Shown one piece after another: positions 36,101-47,289 of a stretch of DNA of 64,000 bases; positions within the stretch are counted from its first letter, which is position 1; each line of letters begins with the position of its first letter. The notes below the pieces were generated by a model, which was not told the origin of the DNA, ran no database searches, and was given only the letters and a program-made list of their open reading frames with translations. Location: positions 3,588,139 through 3,652,138 of the forward strand of contig PTFA01000024.1 in assembly GCA_003342895.1 (NCBI GenBank), given 5' to 3'. Source of the DNA: Casuarius casuarius. Taxonomy: Eukaryota > Chordata > Aves > Casuariiformes > Casuariidae. The position numbers were made by a program, and so were the translations under genes.

Positions 36101-39100
36101 GATCTGGAGAGGAATTACGAGATGGATTACAAACTCTGGGAAAGAGCAACAACTGGAGCAGGTGACAAGCCAGAGGCGAGTGCAGGATTGTTGTGAATGA
36201 TGCTTCTGAAGTCTGCCAACAAGACAGATGTATTTTCTGAAACTGGATCTTCCAGTTCTTGGCATCCATATAACTAGCTGATCAGCCACAGAAGCAGCAG
36301 GAGGAGAAAGGGCCACTGGTTGTTTATACTTCATGTTAATACAGTGACTCTTAAAATAAATTCTGCCCTGTGTTCAGTACAAGTAGTATGTTATGCTTCC
36401 TTACTGCTTTCCATCTGATCACAAAACATTTTGAAAGCATGAAGCCTGTGAATTAAGACTGTTTTCCCCCCCACCCCTGCTCTTTTACAGAGCAGGAAGG
36501 AGGAAAATAGAAGAGCTAAGGGAAAGTGTAGATACTGACACTGAGGCAACTGAATTCTTGTATCTGACATTGCTCAGCATCTCTGAAGCCCAGATTGTTC
36601 TTCTGGATGCCTGGCTAAGGGAGCTATATTTCTAAATGTGGAGACTCAAATTTCAAAATTTAGCCAAGGTTATAAACTGAATTTTTGTTAGAACTTGTTT
36701 AACATAAATTAGTTAATTGCTGTAATCTACTTTGGAGTTTTTAAGTACTTCAGAACTATTTACTATTTCTTTTCATTAAGACTGGCCATTTATTATGAAT
36801 TTATATTTGGTTTAAAGATACGTACTCAGCACTGTTTTCATTAGAAAAGTGTTACAACTATTACACTTGATGAAAAAGTAAGTGATAAGTTTCAGAGAGA
36901 ATATAATTAGCTTCCAATTACTGTCAAACTTCCAGTTATTAAACTTCCCCAAATTTAATACCCAATCTATAGCTTTAAATTTATGATGAAGACAGACTTG
37001 AAGAGTACATCCAAGTTAATGCCCTTGTATTTTCCTCTGGTTACATCTGGCATCCTCCATGGCAAAATGCAGCCATTTTCTGGCCTGATCCATAGGGTGG
37101 AGCCACAAGTGGGCTCATGTGACATTCTCTCTCTCTTCCCACCCCTCCAAGCCCCCAGCATCCACATTGCCATTTCTGTGCGGATTGCACCTATGAGCAG
37201 ATCCAATCTTCATCCGTATTTTATGTGCCCTGACTTAGGTTGCAGCAGTGCTTATTCACAGACCAGGATGAGCTTCTTCCAAAACTTCCAGAGTCCTTCC
37301 AGACCTGCTTTAGGACCCTAAACTCTTTCAGTACTGAGCTCTGTCAGGATGAAAGAACAAAACCTGCGAGGCCATTTTGGTTCCTACTTTTTTGTTTTTC
37401 TTCTTTTTCAGTTGTTTGAGAGGCAGAATCTCCTACTTTCTACCTTTGGAAATGGTGGATGACTCATTAGGATGTTGAGTGCTGGATAGTAGCTCTTGAG
37501 CTCACATAAATGGTAACTGAGCTATACATTTATTAGCAGGGAAGGTAGATGCTCAAAGTCAAGATTTTAATGGCAAAGTTATAAATACGGAGAGTGAAAT
37601 TCAGTTCAAAAGCAGCCACTATACATAATCCCATCTAATGCTGAACATGTTTTCCTTCTAGAAAAGCCACTGACTTGCAGCACAGAATAAAGGAGACAGA
37701 GGAAAATAATACTGAAAAGGCTGAATTCAGTGTGAATAGTAGTTTAGCAAAGATTATAAGCAGCTTTGAACAATTTCTGGGAGATGATATAGCCAAAACA
37801 AACTTCACCAAATGTCTAATACTCTAAGTGTGATTTTTTTTCTTCCTTCAGCAGTTTTGTGTGTGCAGAGTGAAATGTGATATTAAGCAGATATCACATG
37901 ATCCAGAGTTAGCCATGAAATATTTCAACTGCCTGTCAAATCGTTGATATTGTCAGAGATATGCGTAAGATGAGTGTAATTAAGAATATGCATCAAGAAG
38001 TGTTGAAAACAGAAGAGATGGTGGTGAGGGGGAACAATTCATTCTCAGGGAGAAAATATTTCTTCTTAAGAGGAACAAGTAGGTAGAGGCAAATCTTAGG
38101 CTGTCAGGATCACAACGGAAAGAAACACTATGGTTGTGTATGGTGTTTAGCGGAAGCCAGAGCTAAGGCAACAAATGCTCATGAGTGCAGCAGAAAAATT
38201 ACACATAACGAGGCTGAAATTTGCTGTATCTCCTCCTGTAACATCCTAGACTAATGTGTGTGACAGTGTTGGAGTGGTAGGGACAAAACATAAGTGGCAT
38301 GAGCAGTCTGAAAAAACACAAGAGAAATTTTATATGCACATGCTTGTCCTTAGAAAACAACAGGAGTTACGTAGGCCATCTAAATGGCTGTGAGGAGTGC
38401 CTAAACTCTGTTGTAAACATAGGTGACTAAGGAGAAACTTGAGGAAAGCAGCCCTTTCAGAGTAAGGAAGCTTGCACATGCACGACATTCATACTAGCTG
38501 CAACTATAGTGAGGAAAGGACTGAATATTTTGTTGTATATGATAGCTGGTAGAGTAAAGGAGGCAAAAGATGCTAAGAACTAGGGGAAGATGAGTTAGTG
38601 TTTTTCAGATTTGTCCCTTAACTCCTCCATGCTACTGAGAGAACAACAGGAGTGTATCTCTGAGTCAGGCTTACACTAAGTATGCTCGTGTGTCTCTTCT
38701 TGGACTTGTTAGCTCTGCTGGGTCCTTTCAACAATTTATTCCTAAAAAAGTTGTTTAAACAATATTTTGCTTTCTCATTACTTGTGCCTATGAGTTTTTG
38801 TTTATTGTTCTGTGCGAGAGCACACATCCACTCCTGATTACAGTGCAAGTTTTGACAGATGTCTTCATTACCTAGTGGAAAAAGATCTTTTCTGGAGGCA
38901 TTGCCTTCTGTATGACTTTATTTGACAGAACTGGTGTGTATTGTTAAATTCCTTTTGAAATGTTCTTTTGTGTGATTTTATGCTTTCATGCATCAAGAAT
39001 TGCATTTTTTAATTTAAAAATCAATAAAATGAAAGTTAAAATGAAGAGAAATCACTGATAACAAATACCTTGTTTAATCAAAGGAAATGTGAAGTGCACT

Positions 39101-42100
39101 GACCTTGCTGCAGAAGTCCCTTATATAAGGAAGGATGCCAAGATTTTTTTTTAAAAACAGAAAGTTTTTATTTCCAAAAGTGTCAGGTCTTCTGTGTAAG
39201 ACTTTTTAAAGGGAAATACTGTTATTATCAAACTTTTTAAGAAGGGCCGACTTTTTAAAGGAATAGATCATTTTGTCAAGCTTCTCAGACCTCTTGATAT
39301 GGTCAAAAGCAACTCAGTTCCTCAAAAGTCTGAGTTTTGCTTTGGTGGATATTGCATTATCCACATTATCAAAAGATTACGTTCAAATTTCTTTCTTGAT
39401 CAAAATCAGAAAGGATGTGACATTTTTGAATGGAAATTTTTAAAACAGATGCATTAAAGGCAGACAAAGATACTCTAGTGGAGAAACTTCTTTTTTTTCC
39501 TTTTTTACATTCAAAAAAACCCCCGTCTTCTAGTGATGGAGGGGGTCTGTAAAAGAATATAAGGATTTCAAATATATGGTAATGTATTCCTGACTATTTC
39601 TCAGTAAGTGAAAAGAAAATTTAGTGGACAGGTTATAATTTATTTGTGTATATTAATGAGCACTAAGCAAAGTTCCCTATTTAGTGAGACTGCATTAAAG
39701 TACTGGACTGTGGAAAAATAAAAACGTTGTATTACATTTCTTCGTTTTGAGTTTTCCACTGAAGGGAAGCTGGTACGTTGGCTTCTTACTGAAGGAAGAT
39801 CTGTGAGACTGTAGGTGATGGTAACTGTTCTCTGAGGTCACATCTGGGGATTCTGCAGAAAGTGATTACACAAATCTGGATGAATGCTCATACAGCTGGA
39901 TCCTTCTTTCTGCAAATGACCTAAGTGGGATGAAGGTGGAGGTGTTTGAGTCGTGTGGATGTCTCACTGAATTTCATGTTGTTGTGATGACTTTCATGGT
40001 CAATCACTTCAAATTTGAAACAAGATATTCTATCTGAATCCATGTGGTATTCCTTCCTCTGTGAGAATCTTTTAGTACATCAACAATGCCATTCATGTAA
40101 AAACCCTTGAATGCAAAGTGCGTGCTCATAGCAACCGAGATAAGCATTTGCAGTGTGCAGCCACTTTCCCACTGCGTTGTTATTTAACACAGCACAATGA
40201 CTGCCAAGTGAAAACACACCAGCACTGTACCCTTTCAATCCCCAGCATGGGTTGATATGATTAAGTATTACTATTGCTGATTTTGATTTCTACTTCAAGC
40301 TCTGCATGCTTTGTAGGACAAACGTACACTGAAGAAGAGTGAATTCTAAAACAAAATATTGTGTTTCTGAGCTTCAAGATTGTCTCGAAAAAGCAGAACA
40401 AAACAAGCAAAAAAACAACCCCAAAACCTTTTTGATGCCCGTTGCCAAACTTGCCTAAAGCTGATACCTGGGATCTCTCTTTCTGAGCACAGATGCAAAA
40501 CGAAGTTTCTGATGCACTTTAATAAAGTAGCTTTGCTCAGCACAGTGTCCTGGTGAAATTACATTTCTGCTAAGTACATTCTTTCTTTATGTATTCCTCC
40601 ACATTTTTTAGTGGTTAAGAGAGTTTGCCTTCAGTGACTATAAGCCTGGCTTGTGCAGAGAGATGAGGAATTAAGTGAAAGGAAATGATGGTGAGTTAGC
40701 ATAAACAAAATGCAAAAAGAAAAGTCTGTGTGTAGCATTAATAAAAGACTGAAGATTTATTTAGGAAAAGGCCTTGGGTTAGGAGTGGTACTTACCTTAA
40801 AAGCCTGTCTGTTCTGAATTTTGACTGCATAGATCTCCAGGTATTGGGTACCATTTTTTTCTTTTGACTTTGTTTCTTGGTCTTCAGGATGATTACAAGG
40901 ACAACAGAGAAGCAAAAAGGATAGATTTCCCTTCTGACGTTTAATAGCTACCAAGCTGTGGCATTAAGTCTGTGCCTTTTTTTATACTAGAAGTTATTGG
41001 AAGAAATTCAGAAGCATGTTAGGAACCTGCTGAGTGATGGACATTGCTGTCCTGATTAACCAGAAGGGATACATGTTGTCAGAACTCTGGTCAGTTGATG
41101 ATGTGCATAAATGCCTGCACACCTCTGATGGTTAATACAAGAATTGGATTATGGGAGTGTGATCTTTTTAACAATGCAATGAAGATGTGGCAGCATAGTT
41201 TATAGAAGGATCTATAGCTTTTAGTGGTGTCATTGTTCTTTTAATATTCCTCTTCCTTCCAGGTTTTCTTTTGTATGAGTTAATATGATACCTTTACTTA
41301 ATGCTGACAAAGCCAAAGCTGTCCCAGCTGCTTCATGTCACCATTTGGAATGAAAACAGAAAAATTCTCTCTGCTAGCTTGGGCTCTGAATTTATACATG
41401 TGTATGTTTTGAATGAAGTTCTCGTCAAATTCCAAGTGACTTTGTCATATCGGATTCTCTGGTTATATTTCTTTCACAAGGAATTTTACTAATTTAATCG
41501 TTTACCAAAGGAGGACCATGATTTTCAGTCATGGAATGTCTCCTCTTCAGTGAATAATATTAGGGAAGCTATTCTATAACAAATGAATAAAATATAATTT
41601 TTAGATAAGATATGGGAAAGCCATGTAAAATAATTTTTTTCCACACACATGATGGAGATAGAAAGGTCAGTTATCCATGGCTTAAAGATTTTGGTACTGT
41701 GATGTGTGAATGACTTTCTTATTCCTTCATGACCCTTTTTCTAGATGGTCTGTATGTGTTCTCTGACAAAATATTCTAGTGATCTCCAAAGCAAATGAAT
41801 GCATGGCACAGACCCAAAGGTAAGAGAATACTCCCCCCCCCCCCCAAAGCTGGATTAGGAAAAATACTGAAATGTGTCCTTGCTTTGGAAAACCAAACCA
41901 AGTTGTTGAATTGGATTACTATTCTTTTGGTACTAGGACATAAATGCAGCCTACTGCAGGAGAAATACAATGTAACCTAGTCAACAAGCCATACTTGAAT
42001 TTGAAACACAGCGAGACTACAGATAAAAAGGGGAGACCAAAAAAATACCAAAATATGTAAGTCCTATTTTTCTGCTTTCATTAGGTAGCCACAGCAAAAA

Positions 42101-43090
42101 ATTTGAGAAGTTTTACAGAGCAAACGCATTGCTCTTGACAACTCAAAGCTGATTGTAAATACCTTTAGGGGCTGAACTAAATGATTCAGTCAGGGATATC
42201 TACAAGCAAGTTTTACAGTGCATTTTTTTTGTTACCAGAAATGAATATGGGGACTTGGTAGCATTTCAGCTGCTCATGATTTTTACGGGTATACATGATA
42301 ACTTTCAGTGAACAGATGTGCTAACATTTTGTAAATGTCCTTTGACCTATTTCAGTCTCTACTGAGTATACGCCCTTTTGTGTTTGTGATAGTGACTTAC
42401 ACTGTATAACAGCCTGTGGTGTAGCAAAGGCTATTCACAGGCTAGGGTGAACGGGTTTCAATTCATCTGTGCGAGTTTCTTTCCCAAGACTACAGGATTG
42501 TAATTATGTCTATGAGAGAGAAAATTGTCATGGTAGATTTATTCAAGGTTCCATGCACAGTGTGTTTTGAGTTCAAGCCTGGTTCACTGGAATATATGAA
42601 AACCTTAACTTACAGGACCGAAATTGGAGAAACAAAAATAAAGGTATTTTACATTATATGAATCTACGTGTTCATTTTTTAACTTTAATCTTTTCATGCC
42701 TATCTTCACTATTTTATGATCAGTGAAATTGCCTATATTTTAGAATTTTTATTTAATAAAAATGACAGTCGTTACACAACTTGCACTAAATGAATGATTA
42801 ATTTAATACCAAAGGCTTGAAGAGTTTGAAAAAGATCCCAGATGGTCATTGACCCCTGAACATTTATTGCACCAATTAACCTTTAAAAATGGCATCCATT
42901 CTATCACATTTTCAGTTCTGGATAGTCTGCTTGGAGCAGGGTCTGCAATGCATTAAAAGCTTAGAGCTTTGAAGTTTGATCCAGCATGGTTTAAAAAATC
43001 TTTACAGCCTGCAGATTGAACACACTCCCCAAATGCTGTAATCATCAGCCTGTTAGATAAAAGGAGCAAGGAGAGGAGCTTACCCTCCTC
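30190..43090. other. Non-coding stretch
   Basis: About 13 kb without a supportable gene or recognisable transposon. Homopolymer runs occur near 33520 (A10), 37838 (T8) and 41833-41845 (C13). A GC-raised block at about 37040-37320 is open for 112 codons on the plus strand and 79 on the minus strand but shows no motif. Three close repeats of ACTTTTTAA lie at 39200-39260. Confidence 0.5.
41833..41845 (+). repeat. Poly(C) 13-mer
   Basis: Thirteen consecutive C residues after an ACT. Lengths of such runs are error-prone in assemblies. Confidence 0.85.
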
Positions 43091-43093
43091 TGC

Positions 43094-43116
43094 CAGTCCT
43101 TTGAGAGAAAGGACTG
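43094..43116. other. Perfect 9-bp hairpin
   Basis: CAGTCCTTT (43094-43102), loop GAGAG, then AAAGGACTG (43108-43116). The stem is too short for a microRNA precursor. It could act as a small RNA hairpin or be chance. Confidence 0.8.
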
Positions 43117-43119
43117 ACT

Positions 43120-45830
43120 CTTGTGTGTTTCAAGGAAAAAAGGTATGGTTGCCTACTTGCGAATGCCATTAAAATGTTTATTAATGATAAACTAAATGAA
43201 AAACTTCCCTGCAAACCAAAGTAAGGTATTTATATTCTCAAATAAACTTTTTTAAATGATGTCCAGTTTACGTGGTTCCTGCTCAATGTACTAGCTATTG
43301 TAAATAGCCAATTCAGGCCAACAAATATGCTGCTGCTGTATGTTGTGTAGATGGTATAAATAATCAATGCTGGTCAGTGATTTCTCTGTAACACCTGTGT
43401 GCCTAAATCTCTTTACTGATTAATGTGCTTTAGATGTGGAAGAGTGAGTGGAATACCATTTAAAGGTTTATTACTACAATGCAGTATGCAATGACAAGAT
43501 CATGGGGTATTAGCAAAATTGATCCAGGAATTGTGTGGCTGCTGAATTCCACAGGAGTATATAGCCTCAATGCTGAGAAAACATCTGTGTTTTATTTTGT
43601 CAGAACTGTGGCAAGGGGAACCGTGTATCCCTATGGCCTGTGGACTAGATTTCTAGCAAATATTAACTAATATGAATTTGGAGAGAAGAGAAAACGTAAC
43701 TGTGGTTCAGAGGCATTTAAACTGGCAGACAATGAGATATCTAGATGAAATTGAGAGGCAGCTGATGCTGAAATTGAGCAGGATTTTCTATGCCACCTGA
43801 ATACCTGAAAGTACACTCCATTAGGTCTGCCTTCCGCTTTCTCCATGAGCTTTGCTCAAGTGCTTACCGTAGACTTTTTTTTTTTTAAAAACCGTGATGG
43901 TTAATATGGCAACCCTATGTTCTGCCTACAGAGTATTAACAAGTCGCAGATTGTGTTTCAGAGTTAGTGTTTCTCAGCGGGAACCACCCTCATAGCAAGA
44001 AGTTCCAGCAAAGCGTTAATAAGATTTGATGGCCTTTTGCACCAGCACTTGACTCTTTATTATTCATCTAATTTATCTGAAATTGCATTTCATCTCCTTG
44101 ACATACAAAGACAAAGCACTAATTTCCCTGACAGCCTGCTCTAAGATGCAGAAATGGCAGTAGAGAAGAAAGAACAATCTGCTTTCACCTCCAGCAAATT
44201 AGCTACCATTCTAACAGAAGCAAATAGCAGTTCAAGCTGATTGTATTGTAGTAGTTCCTGTGTGCAATGCGAGCTCAGATTTCCTGAGTGATATCTATAA
44301 AATGAGATTTAATAAAGAGATCCTGTTCTCACTAAATTTTTATTCTTGGGCTGCTTGCCTGTGCTTAGCCTGCTGGATAATGGAATTACAGTTCTCAGGT
44401 TGTTGCAGATGTTTAGAGGATAAATAGGGAAGGATGTCCAAGTGATTTGTAGAAATTTAATCCTGGATGCATGGCTCTTGTAGGTGCTTGGAAAAATTAC
44501 AGATCTCGTGAATGCAAGTGGCTAAATCTGGTGTTCTACAAGAGATCTGTGCCTGCCTGGTTGATACATGTAGAGCCCAAAACAAGTGGGCAGTGTCTTC
44601 AGGAAGAGAGAAATGTTCCAAAAGCAGTGCCAGCCATCTTGCACCTTTGCAGGAAGAACAACCTCTGTGGTCACTGTCATGTTAGGTAATATGTGCATGC
44701 TTCGATAGGAAGGCATCATATTTTGTGACAGTACACTGGGTACCTGAAGTACACAAAAGTGTAGAGCTTTGCATTTGATTTGGCTGTACACAGCAGTGCC
44801 GCTGCTTGTCATGGAGTTCATTCAAGAAAATCTCTAAATTCTGTGTGTTGACCCTTCATATTATCTTCGTGGGTATTCCAGATAGGATTGTTTCCTATGT
44901 CATAAATAAGTGTTCAGAATGGTTTTTGTTTGATTGCTTTTCTCTAGAGGATGTTGTTTAAGAAGTTTTGAGGTACATTGAAGTGTGTGGCGAAGTCATT
45001 CAGCGGAAGTGGATGTTTCATATAGGGGAAGGGTTTCTTACAGAGCAGATGTTATTTACTGGCCTATGAAGCCTGCCCAGATACATGTCTTGCTTTTAAT
45101 ATTTCTGCCCTTCACCAAACTTTAGCAGCAGCCACACCTTTCCAGATGAACTGGAATTAATGCAATCGCATCAGAGCTGAGTTGAAAATCAGGGTAGTCT
45201 ATCATCCTGTCCTAAATAGAGTATGTATGATTAATACATGCAAGTGTCCTCCTTTTTTTCTTAGTTTGGCTTTAACAATAGCCAAGTAGTCTGCATCCCT
45301 TTTGAGTTGCAGATTGGTCTGCATCCCAGACTCTGTGTCGTTTTGCTCAGAAAGCCCCTTCCCTATGGTGTTTTTCAAAGCCAGAATGAGCTGCAGCTGC
45401 TCAGTGGGTCAGCAGGAGGCAGACAGAGGCGGTTGCCACCCACTGACTCCTGCTGATGGGAGAGGTCAAAAAAGCTTCCCGGCTCTTAGCGCTCCTCGGT
45501 TGGGGAACAGTGCTCTATGGTTGGCCACCAGTGAAGAGACGATTGTGACTATTGTTCTTATGACTGTACAGTTGTATGATCATATTTTCTTATATCCAGT
45601 ATGTGGCAAAATCCTGCATTATTTATGTATAAACTGCTGAAAATCAAAGAGCATATTATGAACATCACATAAAGCCTTTGACATATGAGACTATAAATGA
45701 AATGATACTGTTTAATCTTTTTAATAAAACATACTGAAACTTACCCACTCTGGCTAACATCTTATGTCAAAGCCAGTCACATACAAACAATTTTTTTCTG
45801 TTAAGGCTGTAGTATAGTTCACTTTGCTTG
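43120..45830. other. Non-coding stretch left of the LTR
   Basis: No gene supported. A T12 run lies at about 43875-43886. A GC-raised segment at about 45380-45540 (overlapping ORF of 112 codons, 45302-45640) has no recognisable domain or splice context and could be an old repeat fragment. Confidence 0.5.
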
Positions 45831-45838
45831 GATGTATC

Positions 45839-45843
45839 ATCAT
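45839..45843 (+). repeat. Target-site duplication, left copy
   Basis: ATCAT immediately precedes the TG end of the LTR and is repeated exactly after its CA end at 46568-46572. Confidence 0.88.
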
Positions 45844-45934
45844 TGTCCCAATCCAGTATCGGGAGGGTTTCGTTACGATCCCAAGGACGAGATTAAGATG
45901 CTATAACTGGTCAAATATCGTAAAACCTTTTAAC

Positions 45935-45940
45935 TTTATT
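45935..45940 (-). terminator. LTR poly(A) signal
   Basis: AATAAA on the minus strand about 90 bp before the LTR 3' end. The other AATAAA, at 46205-46200, lies between the TATA box and the expected start site, so this is the more likely polyadenylation signal. Confidence 0.55.
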
Positions 45941-45946
45941 TTTCAC

Positions 45947-46041
45947 GAAGTGGGGAGAAAAGGTGGGGGGAAGGGTGAAGGGGAGAGGGGAACGAGGGCA
46001 AGGGGAAGAGATAGAGAAAGTTGGGAAAGGAGAAAAGAAAC
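45947..46041 (+). other. Homopurine G-rich tract in the LTR
   Basis: About 95 bases are almost pure A/G on the plus strand (pyrimidine-rich on the LTR sense strand), with many G3-G6 runs such as GGTGGGGGGAAGGGTGAAGG. This fits G-quadruplex or triplex-forming DNA, and in the LTR transcript a polypyrimidine tract. It lies within the presumed R region. Confidence 0.8.
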
Positions 46042-46219
46042 TAGCTACNGCCACTCCGAGTCCGATGATGTTCCGCTGACTCCGCTCGAGATCTTCAGTC
46101 GTTGCAAGCCCCCCCCGGCGGCGGCGGTGGCCATGGCCTGGCCNCGACGAGCGCNGAGTTNGGCACACAGGCGGCCGCTCCGCGGGGCTNCTTCTCCCCT
46201 TTATTCCCACAGTCTGCAG

Positions 46220-46227
46220 TTTTTATA
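46220..46227 (-). promoter_or_regulatory. LTR TATA box
   Basis: TATAAAAA on the minus strand, preceded by GGGGCAGGAACC and GC-rich U3. Transcription would start about 25-30 nt further, near 46195, and run toward lower coordinates. Confidence 0.7.
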
Positions 46228-46567
46228 GGTTCCTGCCCCGCCTCGGGAGGTGCTTCCTCACTCCCCACGCAGATGAGCTGTCGTGCGCAGTCCGCCCTCT
46301 CGGAACCTTCCAGAAACGGGCTGGGGGCTTCTGGGGGTCTCTTGTTCATAACGTGCACGTGCAGTTCGTGCCAGACGTGCTGTTCCCCTAGAAGCCTTCT
46401 TCTGCCCTCTTTGCACCTTTTTTTTCCTGCATAGGTGCATGAGGTTGTTTACCTCTAAACTGTGAAGAAGATGGTTTCTTTAGTTCGAGGCAGGATGTTC
46501 AATGCCAGGAAATGGCGGTGCGGCGGCAATGTCGAGACAAAACCACATTTAGTACCGGTTCTCTACA

Positions 46568-46572
46568 ATCAT
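46568..46572 (+). repeat. Target-site duplication, right copy
   Basis: ATCAT directly after the LTR, identical to 45839-45843. Confidence 0.88.
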
Positions 46573-47210
46573 ACCTGCTTCTCAATGGATCTTTCATTTT
46601 CTCAAGCCATCTTTGTACATTATTAATGAGCGCTCCTCAGAGAGACTGTTCACGGGTACAGACATGCGGTGCGTTGATACTGATACAAGTGCTAAGGCCG
46701 ACTCTTGAGTGCTGCCGGAACCGTATGGCGTCTGCAGTGCATGGAGGTTCCGGCTGACTTTGCAGGCTCCTTGTTCCTGTTTCAATTCTCCACAACAAGA
46801 AAAAGGAGAGAAAACAAAGCCAAACCCAACCCTCAAACAAAAAGCAAACTTCTCTTGTTTAAACTTTTCTTGTTTACCTTTCTTTGTGTTTTCTAATCTA
46901 TTTGCTTTGCTTTGGTTATATGCCAGGAATGTTGTCACAAGAGCTGTTGTTGGTTTATACTGTCAAAATATTGGCTGCTACAAAATACTCAGATGTACTG
47001 TGAATTATGATGTGAAGTATGGTCCTCCTCATAGTGTCTGCTTGAGAAATGAACGTGGTATTTCATTCAGCTCTGCTCTGCAAGGATCCATCCAAGTCAG
47101 AAGATCCTTTAATTCATCAAAAGTTTAATATAATGAGTAATTGAGGCAAAATGGACCATTGTTCAGAGATTTTGGTGTATAGCCCACACTATCATTTGTG
47201 TATATGTTCC
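46573..47210. other. Non-coding stretch right of the LTR
   Basis: No gene recognised. An ORF of 139 codons on the plus strand (46709-47128) and shorter overlapping ones on both strands lack motifs, and the frame passes through low-complexity AAAAC/CAAAC sequence. Confidence 0.5.
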
Positions 47211-47216
47211 ATTCCC

Positions 47217-47281
47217 TTTTTTTTTTCTTTTTCTTTCTTATTTATTTATTTATTTTTATTTACTTATTTATTTATTTATTA
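47217..47281 (+). repeat. (TTTA)n microsatellite with T-rich lead
   Basis: A T-rich run (47217-47238) leads into about ten TTTA units with two variants. On the opposite strand this reads (TAAA)n followed by an A-rich tail, which could mark the tail of an unrecognised minus-strand retroposon. Confidence 0.9.
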
Positions 47282-47289
47282 CAGATAAT

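Larger units (their letters stand above)
45844..46567 (-). mobile_element. Solo LTR of an endogenous retrovirus
   Basis: A 724-bp block begins TGTCCCAATCC and ends TCTCTACA on the plus strand, so it has TG...CA ends, and it is bounded on both sides by ATCAT. Transcriptional signals read on the minus strand: a U3 of about 340 bp with GC-rich promoter-like sequence; a TATA box TATAAAA at 46227-46221; a first AATAAA at 46205-46200, too close to the TATA box to lie within R; and a second AATAAA at 45940-45935, about 90 bp from the 3' end. The second would fit a long R region of some 270 nt and a short U5. No primer-binding site, gag, pol or env sequence flanks it, so it is a solo LTR left by recombination between the two LTRs of a provirus. 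Four to six base duplications are typical of retroviral integration. Five unresolved bases (46049, 46144, 46155, 46161, 46190) fall in it. I do not assign a genus. Confidence 0.88.

Noticed and set aside
36020..36334. 104-codon minus-strand ORF
   Set aside because: Another frame of the same DNA is also open; there is no motif and no splice framing.
45824..46440. ORFs of 100-134 codons on both strands with unresolved residues
   Set aside because: They lie within the solo LTR and its GC-rich R region; the LTR structure explains the sequence and no viral protein is encoded there.
46709..47128. 139-codon plus-strand ORF
   Set aside because: It runs through AAAAC-type low-complexity sequence, with no motif and no conserved-looking start.
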